From: Actinokineospora enzanensis DSM 44649
GTDB lineage: Bacteria; Actinomycetota; Actinomycetes; Mycobacteriales; Pseudonocardiaceae
Direction: 5' to 3'
NCBI RefSeq assembly: GCF_000374445.1
Contig: NZ_KB894409.1
Location: forward strand, 1-64,000
DNA: 64,000 bases
Part shown: in pieces, positions 59,095 through 64,000 of the stretch
Numbering within the stretch: position 1 is the first letter of the stretch
How the letters are laid out: each line of letters begins with the position of its first letter
Notes under the pieces: model-generated
The model's input: only the letters and a program-made list of their open reading frames with translations
Databases searched by the model: none
What the model was told of the DNA's origin: nothing
Translations under genes and position numbers: made by a program

Positions 59095-60039
59095 CTAGAC
59101 CGCGACGGTGAGAGCTCCCGGAACCGCCGTGAACTCGACCCGGGTGCGCTCGCCGATGAGGTCGCCGTCGCACTGCAGGCGGACCGGCTCCGGGGCCGTG
59201 ACCAGGATCTTCGCCACGTCGTCGTGCCGCACGAGGTGCTTGCCGCCGCGCACGCCCTGCTCGCTGAGCGCCTGCCGGATGTAACGGAGCACCGTGGTCG
59301 AGCGCATCGTGCGCAGGCCGAACAGGCCCAGGCCGGTGTCGAAGCCGCAGTCGGGATTGAGGTGGATCGGGCGGGCACCCAGATAGGTCCACGGGTCCGT
59401 GTTGGACACGAACGCCAAGCGCAGCCCGGTGATCGGCTCCGCACCGGGCAGCTGGACTGTCATATCCGGACGGTGACGGCCCGGTCGCAGGTACCGCGCC
59501 AACGCCGACCGCGCGTACAGGCCCGGCCCGGTTCGCTTGCCGCGCCTGCGATCCACGTCCGCGACCACATCGGCGTCCCAGCCCATGCCCGCGTTGAAGG
59601 TGAACCAACGATGCGCCGCGTCGTCGCTCGTGGACGCTCCGAAGTCGACCCGGCCAAGGCCGACCCGACGGCCGCGCCCCTCCTCGATCGCGCGCAGCAG
59701 CACGTGCGTGGCCTCGACCGGGTTGCGCGGCAGGCCGAGCGCCCGCGCGAACACATTGGCCGAACCACCCGGCACCACGCCCAGCATCGGCGTCACCGCG
59801 GACGGGCCCGCCGCCAGCAGGCCGTTGACCACCTCGTTGACCGTGCCGTCGCCGCCGTGCGCGACCACCAGGTCGGCGCCCTCCTCCGCGGCGGCCGCGG
59901 CCGCGATCAGGGCGTGACCGCGGTAGTCGGTCTCCACCACGTCGAGCTTGACCTGGCTGGCCAGGGCGTGCGCCAGCACGTCCCGCCCGGCGGGGGTGGT
60001 GGCGGTCGCCTGCGGGTTCACCACGAGGACAGCGCGCAT
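59095..60039 (-). CDS. Diacylglycerol/lipid kinase family protein
   Basis: A 314-residue cytoplasmic lipid kinase of the DagK/YegS fold. The catalytic VVAHGGDGTVNEVVNGLL is near residue 60 and PGGSANVFARALGLP near 90. DPWTYLGARPIHLNPD and the late VRLQCDGDLIGERTRV complete the C-terminal beta domain with the acidic ligand. It would phosphorylate diacylglycerol or a related lipid. It occupies the Rv3218 position next to whiB1. On the minus strand TACCCT ends 6 nt before ATG 60039, so a leaderless start is likely and the GTG at 60042 unlikely. Confidence 0.87.
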   Translation of the reverse strand: MRAVLVVNPQATATTPAGRDVLAHALASQVKLDVVETDYRGHALIAAAAAAEEGADLVVAHGGDGTVNEVVNGLLAAGPSAVTPMLGVVPGGSANVFARALGLPRNPVEATHVLLRAIEEGRGRRVGLGRVDFGASTSDDAAHRWFTFNAGMGWDADVVADVDRRRGKRTGPGLYARSALARYLRPGRHRPDMTVQLPGAEPITGLRLAFVSNTDPWTYLGARPIHLNPDCGFDTGLGLFGLRTMRSTTVLRYIRQALSEQGVRGGKHLVRHDDVAKILVTAPEPVRLQCDGDLIGERTRVEFTAVPGALTVAV

Positions 60040-60045
60040 CACCCG

Positions 60046-60051
60046 AGGGTA
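60046..60051 (-). promoter_or_regulatory. -10 element before the lipid-kinase-like gene
   Basis: TACCCT on the minus strand fits TANNNT and ends 6 nt from the ATG at 60039, as in the other apparent leaderless starts. Confidence 0.4.
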
Positions 60052-60345
60052 AGCCGGCCCGAGCGGTGCTCCCGACCACCGAACGCGCGATCGGTGCCCG
60101 GCCGGTCGTGACAGTGGCCACAGGCCGAGGCCTGGTCGGGGGGCTGGTCCGGCTCCCTTCGTCGCACCGGCCGCGGTACGACGAGTGCACCCAGACGACC
60201 GTCTGTCTCATCGCTCCGCGAGGAACTGATACCGCCGATACTGCCCTGCCCGGTCGCCGGACACGACCGGCCGTCCGGGTGGCATACGATCGGCGGTGTG
60301 CACGCACGGTCATCGTGCGCTAGCCGCCGACCCGGAAAGGTCACT

Positions 60346-60753
60346 GTGCGACTCCCCTCCACCACCCCCCGCACCGTGCTGACCGCGGGCGCCCTGGTCG
60401 GCCTGCAGGGCCTGGCCGCGTTGACGTTCATGGTGTTGCTGCTGGTCCGCGGCCTGTTCGGACAGTCGGAGCTGGGCACCAACGTGTTCGGCGAGGCCGC
60501 CTACTTCGCGGTGCTGACGGCGGGTGTGCTCGCCTGCTCGATCGGGTTGGTGCTCGGCAAGCACTGGGCGCGCGGCCCGTCGATCGCCTTGCAGCTACTC
60601 CTCCTGGGCGTTGCCTGGTACGCGATCGGCCCATCGGGCAGGCCCGAATACGGGATCCCGGTGGGCGTGCTGTGCCTGGCGGTGTTGGTGTTGTTGCTGA
60701 ACGGCCGCACCACCGAGTGGGCGCACGGCCGCGACGAGGACGACGCCGAATGA
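60346..60753 (+). CDS. Small integral membrane protein (Rv3217c-like)
   Basis: A 135-residue protein with four hydrophobic segments (LVGLQGLAALTFMVLLLV, AAYFAVLTAGVLACSIGLVL, IALQLLLLGVAWYAI and VGVLCLAVLVLLLNG) and charged ends. The function is unknown. It matches the position and type of Rv3217c. GTG 60346 follows GGAAAGGTCACT. A second possibility is GTG 60298, which lies 7 nt after TACGAT and would be leaderless, adding 16 residues without membrane character. The stop overlaps the acetyltransferase start in ATGA. Confidence 0.8.
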   Translation: MRLPSTTPRTVLTAGALVGLQGLAALTFMVLLLVRGLFGQSELGTNVFGEAAYFAVLTAGVLACSIGLVLGKHWARGPSIALQLLLLGVAWYAIGPSGRPEYGIPVGVLCLAVLVLLLNGRTTEWAHGRDEDDAE

Positions 60754-61229
60754 CCTCGACCCGCCTGGCCGGTTCGGCCGACTGGCCCCGGATCTGGCCG
60801 CTGTGGCAGCGGGTCGTGTCGGCGGGCGAGACCTACATGTGGTCTCCGGACACGGACCGCGACACCGCTGAACGGCTCTGGATGGCGGGCGAGGTGTTCG
60901 TCGTGGAGATCGACGGTCAGGTCGTCGCCACCGCCCTGCTGAAGCCGAACCAGCCCGGCCTGGGCGACCACATCGCCAACGCGGGTTTCATGGTCGACCC
61001 GGACCACGCCGGGCGCGGCATCGGCCGGGCGCTGGCCGAGACGGTGCTCGCGCACGCGCGGGCCGCGGGCTACCTGGCGATGCAGTTCAACGCGGTCATC
61101 TCGACGAACACCGGCGCGGTGAAGCTGTGGCGGTCGCTTGGCTTCGAGATCGTGGCGACGATCCCGGCGGCGTTCCGGCACCCGACCCGCGGCCGGGTGC
61201 CGATCCACATCATGTACCAGCGGCTTTGA
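60750..61229 (+). CDS. GNAT-family N-acetyltransferase (Rv3216-like)
   Basis: A 159-residue acetyl-CoA-dependent acetyltransferase. The acetyl-CoA loop is in VDPDHAGRGIGRALAETVL near residue 85, and MQFNAVISTNTGAVKLWRSL precedes the late beta strands. The substrate is unknown. ATG 60750 overlaps the membrane-protein stop. Its last 20 bp overlap the 3' end of the convergent acetyltransferase gene. Confidence 0.88.
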   Translation: MTSTRLAGSADWPRIWPLWQRVVSAGETYMWSPDTDRDTAERLWMAGEVFVVEIDGQVVATALLKPNQPGLGDHIANAGFMVDPDHAGRGIGRALAETVLAHARAAGYLAMQFNAVISTNTGAVKLWRSLGFEIVATIPAAFRHPTRGRVPIHIMYQRL

Positions 61230-61704
61230 GCGCGTCGTCGGTGAGCCGGTAGACGGTCCACTCGTCCTGCGGCAGCGCGCCGAGCGCGCGGTAGAAGCCG
61301 ATCGCGGGCTCGTTCCAGTCCAGCACGGACCACTCCAGCCGCTGGTAGCCCTGCCGCACGCACTCCTCGGCGAGCGCGGTCAGCAGCGCCTTGCCGAGCC
61401 CGGAGCCGCGCTGGTCGGGGTGCACGAACAGGTCTTCGAGGTAGATGCCGTGCGTGCCGCGCCAGGTGGAGTAGCTGAGGAACCACAGCGCGCAGCCGAC
61501 CACCCGGCCGTCGACCTCGGCGACGTGCCCGAACAGCGCGGGACTCGGTCCGAACAGGGCGGACCGCAGCTGCTCGGCCGTGATGTGGCACTCGTGCCGC
61601 GCGCGCTCGTACTCGGCAAGGTCGTAGACGAGCGCGACTATGGCGTCCACATCGGACTCTTCGGCGCGGCGCACACGGGGGTCGGGCAAGGGTTTCTCCT
61701 TCAC
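61210..61704 (-). CDS. GNAT-family N-acetyltransferase, diamine acetyltransferase-like
   Basis: A 164-residue GNAT enzyme with FLSYSTWRGTHGIYLEDLFV, the acetyl-CoA motif HPDQRGSGLGKALLTALAEE and LEWSVLDWNEPAIGFYRALG. These resemble spermidine/spermine acetyltransferase relatives, so a polyamine or amino-compound substrate is possible. GTG 61704 overlaps the phosphatase stop (GTGA). The tail overlaps the convergent acetyltransferase by 20 bp. Confidence 0.88.
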   Translation of the reverse strand: MKEKPLPDPRVRRAEESDVDAIVALVYDLAEYERARHECHITAEQLRSALFGPSPALFGHVAEVDGRVVGCALWFLSYSTWRGTHGIYLEDLFVHPDQRGSGLGKALLTALAEECVRQGYQRLEWSVLDWNEPAIGFYRALGALPQDEWTVYRLTDDALKAAGT

Positions 61705-62258
61705 ACCACGTTGAGACGAACGATCTGCCGAGCGTCTCGCTCGCACCCGAGTACCCCGATGCCACCTGGGTCGAGTCCGAAGTGGACGCCGAAGTCGGCG
61801 GTCCGGCCGATCCAGGCGGCGGCGAGCACCCGGCTGAAGTGACCATGCCCGACCAGGATGACGTCCAGGTCGCCGATCTTGTCGATCAGGTTACGGGCCC
61901 GCACGGTGACCTCGTGCGCGGACTCCCCGCCCGGGCACGGGTGCGTCCACACTGTCCAGTCGGGCACCTGCTCGCGGATCTGGGGCGTGGTCAGACCCTC
62001 GTAGGCGCCGTAGTCCCACTCGGCGAGATCGTCGGTGACCTCGTCGACGACGAGCCCGGCCAGTTCGGCGGTCCGAAGTGCCCGGACGCGCGGACTGGAC
62101 CACACCCGCGGCGTGCCAGCGACCAGGCGGGTGAGCGTGTCACCCGCCTGGTACGCCTTGCGTTCACCCTCCGGTGTCAAGGGGATGTCCGTGCGCCCGG
62201 TGTGCCGACCGCTCTCCGACCATTCGGTTGTCCCGTGCCGCAGCAGGTAGACGGTCAT
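61701..62258 (-). CDS. Histidine phosphatase superfamily protein (Rv3214-like)
   Basis: A 185-residue phosphatase with the catalytic LLRHGTTEWSESGRHTGRTD at the N-terminus, SSPRVRALRTAEL, the acid WDYGAYEGLT and the second His in VILVGHGHFSRVL. Phosphoglycerate-mutase-like by sequence; the M. tuberculosis equivalent Rv3214 was shown to be an acid phosphatase. It is followed on the same strand by an acetyltransferase with a 4-nt overlap. Confidence 0.9.
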   Translation of the reverse strand: MTVYLLRHGTTEWSESGRHTGRTDIPLTPEGERKAYQAGDTLTRLVAGTPRVWSSPRVRALRTAELAGLVVDEVTDDLAEWDYGAYEGLTTPQIREQVPDWTVWTHPCPGGESAHEVTVRARNLIDKIGDLDVILVGHGHFSRVLAAAWIGRTADFGVHFGLDPGGIGVLGCERDARQIVRLNVV

Positions 62259-62267
62259 ACCCCGATA

Positions 62268-63506
62268 TTAGGCGAACGGCCCGTCGTAGAGCAGGTTGTC
62301 GGCCGCGTCGTACACCTTGCAGCGGACCTTGCCGTCCGACTCCTCCGGCAACAACGCGACGAAGGTTCCCCGCGCCGTGTCGGCTTGGACGGTCTCGCCG
62401 TCGGGCATGATCAGCTCGGTCCTGGCGGCGTTCGGCGGGACGACTCCGGCCATCACGGGCCGACCCGCGAGCGACGGCATGATCCCGAGGAGGGCGGGTT
62501 TGGTGACGGGCGCTGTGGTCAGATAACTACCGAAGCCTGCCCGTACCTTCTGGTTCACGCACACACTGACACCTGCGTCGTTGACCGCGAACACGATCCG
62601 CTGCCCATCCGCCTCGACTGCGGCCCCCGGCGACCAAGTCCCCTCATCGACGATCACGGTAAAGTCCCGGGCGGCGCGGATGCAGTCCCGCAACTTGCCT
62701 TCATCGGCATCGGGGAGGGTTCTCGTGGACACCGCCGGGTCGGCGGGTTTCGGCAGGGGGAGGAACGTGCCGTCCGGCGCCTGCACGCGGACTTTGCCCG
62801 TGAGGCCCGGGAGAAACACGAACATCCCGTCCTTGACGATCGCGTCCCCCTCTTCCCCATCCCTACTCGGTGCGTCCACCGCGACCCGCACGGCAGGCCA
62901 GGCCGGGTCCAGCACGCCCGCCAGGGGGCCGTTGGACGAGGCCAGCAGTGCGCCGGTCGCCGTGCCGGGGATGGTGGCGGGTGGCTGGTCGGGGGCGGTG
63001 ACGTGGACGGTGGCGCGGGTGGTCTCGCAGAAGAACGGCTTGCCCCCGGCCTTGACCGCCGTGACGGTGACCAGCGGCGAACTGACCTGGAACGATGCCT
63101 GCCACTGATCACGTGCGGGGAACCTGGCCACGGAACCGCTCTGCCGCACCGTGTCCCAGCAGCGCTCCAACTGCTCGGCAACGCTGTCCTTGTCCAACGG
63201 CGCGGACACCCCGGCCACCACCACCGGCCCGGTCGCCAGCCCGCCCATTCCCACGGCACCATCGAGCGTCTTCCCGGAACCCCCAGCCCCCAGACCACCC
63301 ACCGCCACCGCGACAACCCCGACCGCGACCGCCACCGGCACCACGACCCGCCCCCAACGCGCGAACTGCCTCCCCGGCGAACGGTCTCCAACGTGGTGCC
63401 GCTCATCCCCACCATCGATCCCGGCCGTCACCCGGGCCCACACCCGTTCCCGCACCTGCGCGGGCACGTCCCGCTTCGCGGGCAGCACGAACTCGTCCAT
63501 GGTCAT
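62268..63506 (-). CDS. Membrane protein paired with an ECF sigma factor
   Basis: A 412-residue protein. The cytoplasmic start (MTMDEFVLPAKRDVPAQVRERVW) is followed by one membrane helix (VVVPVAVAVGVVAVAVGGLGA, about 54-74) and a large external beta-rich region with four Cys (RCWDTV, FFCETT, RDCIRAA and SVCVNQ) and a final KVRCKVYDA. The layout repeats that of the two SigE-family partners, but the external domain differs. An anti-sigma role is inferred. ATG 63506 overlaps the sigma stop (ATGA). Confidence 0.75.
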   Translation of the reverse strand: MTMDEFVLPAKRDVPAQVRERVWARVTAGIDGGDERHHVGDRSPGRQFARWGRVVVPVAVAVGVVAVAVGGLGAGGSGKTLDGAVGMGGLATGPVVVAGVSAPLDKDSVAEQLERCWDTVRQSGSVARFPARDQWQASFQVSSPLVTVTAVKAGGKPFFCETTRATVHVTAPDQPPATIPGTATGALLASSNGPLAGVLDPAWPAVRVAVDAPSRDGEEGDAIVKDGMFVFLPGLTGKVRVQAPDGTFLPLPKPADPAVSTRTLPDADEGKLRDCIRAARDFTVIVDEGTWSPGAAVEADGQRIVFAVNDAGVSVCVNQKVRAGFGSYLTTAPVTKPALLGIMPSLAGRPVMAGVVPPNAARTELIMPDGETVQADTARGTFVALLPEESDGKVRCKVYDAADNLLYDGPFA

Positions 63507-64000
63507 CCCCGCTCTCCGATCATCGACCGCAACCGCGCCCGCGCCCGGGACAGATTCGCCCGCACGGTCGCCTCCCCGACCCCCAACACCCGCGCCGCCT
63601 GAGCCGTATCGACCTCACCCACCAGACACAACTCGGCCACCCGCCGCTGCGCCCGAGGCAACGCGGCAATCGCCTCGAACACCCCGCGCGCCCCGGCGGC
63701 CAACCTCTCGACCACGTCCTCCGCGTGATCGCCGACCGGCGCCACCTGGTACGCCACCCGCCGCCCCAACCGCCACCGCCGCCACGCACCCCGGCGCTCC
63801 TCGCGCACCAGGTTGCCGACCACCGTCAACAGCCACGGCACCAACGAATCCCCCGCCAACACAACATCCCCGCGCCGCCGCCACGCCACGAGAAACGCCG
63901 CGGACGCCAGATCCTCGGCCACCTCCCACGACCCGGTCAGCCGAAACCCGTGATTCCACACGGCCCCCAGATGCCGCTGGAACAACTCGCCGAACGCCCC
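63503..64000 (-). CDS. ECF RNA polymerase sigma factor, 5' end outside the window
   Basis: 165 codons are visible and the frame is open to the right edge (AFGELFQRHLGAVWNHGFRL at the edge), so the start is missing. Region 2 has GSWEVAEDLASAAFLVAWRR and WLLTVVGNLVREERR. Region 4 has IAALPRAQRRVAELCLVGE and LGVGEATVRANLSRARARL. It belongs to a different ECF group from the two SigE-family factors. The membrane protein after it overlaps by 4 nt. Confidence 0.85.
   Translation of the reverse strand, partial: GAFGELFQRHLGAVWNHGFRLTGSWEVAEDLASAAFLVAWRRRGDVVLAGDSLVPWLLTVVGNLVREERRGAWRRWRLGRRVAYQVAPVGDHAEDVVERLAAGARGVFEAIAALPRAQRRVAELCLVGEVDTAQAARVLGVGEATVRANLSRARARLRSMIGERG

Overview
The window is high-GC actinobacterial DNA. 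It encodes WhiB1, SigR/RsrA, PdtaS, KGD-type 2-oxoglutarate metabolism, the 24-residue ribosomal protein bL37 and a SAV2177-type methyltransferase. GTG starts, GTGA/ATGA stop-start overlaps and apparent leaderless starts are common. The block from about 55.4 to 62.3 kb keeps the gene order of the mycobacterial sigH-rshA-pdtaS-whiB1-Rv3218-Rv3217c-Rv3216-Rv3214 region. Together with the secreted SGNH hydrolases and SigE-family ECF factors this fits a mycelial actinomycete, probably Pseudonocardiales (inference, not tested by phylogeny). I saw no rRNA, tRNA, CRISPR array, prophage or insertion sequence.

Layout. 0-5.8 kb: two acyl-CoA dehydrogenases, a 2-hydroxyacid dehydrogenase, the ShbA/SigD-like sigma factor and a methyltransferase. 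5.9-12.4 kb: a leucine/branched-chain acyl-CoA operon (accD1-accA1-fadE19 type) and a TetR regulator. A GTTAGCG-type palindrome is shared between the operon promoter and the regulator's own promoter. 12.5-16 kb: a methyltransferase coupled to a PAS-GGDEF-degenerate EAL protein, then a hypothetical. 16-18.6 kb: metY-metX with a SAM-riboswitch-like leader. 18.6-23 kb: a secreted hydrolase, a 94-bp palindromic element, a PucR/AdeR-like regulator and alanine dehydrogenase. 23-30.4 kb: two small Cys proteins, an ABC ATPase-permease pair, DnaA-box-like repeats and a fused double ABC exporter. 31-35 kb: kgd and a DUF6104-like gene. 35-39.5 kb: a tightly coupled operon of a secreted small protein, a SulP anion transporter, a 50-residue protein and two proton-channel (NuoL/NuoM-type) subunits. 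39.7-43.5 kb: an aldo/keto reductase and a membrane-anchored NACHT NTPase with TTA codons. 43.5-50.3 kb: the hut operon. 50.4-53.7 kb: two tandem ECF sigma/membrane protein pairs. 53.9-62.3 kb: an IclR regulator, YbaK and the sigR-whiB1 block. 62.3-64 kb: a third sigma/membrane protein pair, cut by the window end.

The most unusual items are the SulP plus NuoL/NuoM-type operon, which looks like an energised inorganic-anion (possibly bicarbonate) uptake system, and the NACHT protein with a formylglycine-enzyme-like segment, a candidate bacterial NLR-type defence gene. The regulatory DNA is also informative: the TetR operators, paired CRP-like sites before whiB1, a SigR-type promoter before sigR, repeated DnaA boxes, and several -10 elements placed 6-7 nt before a start codon.
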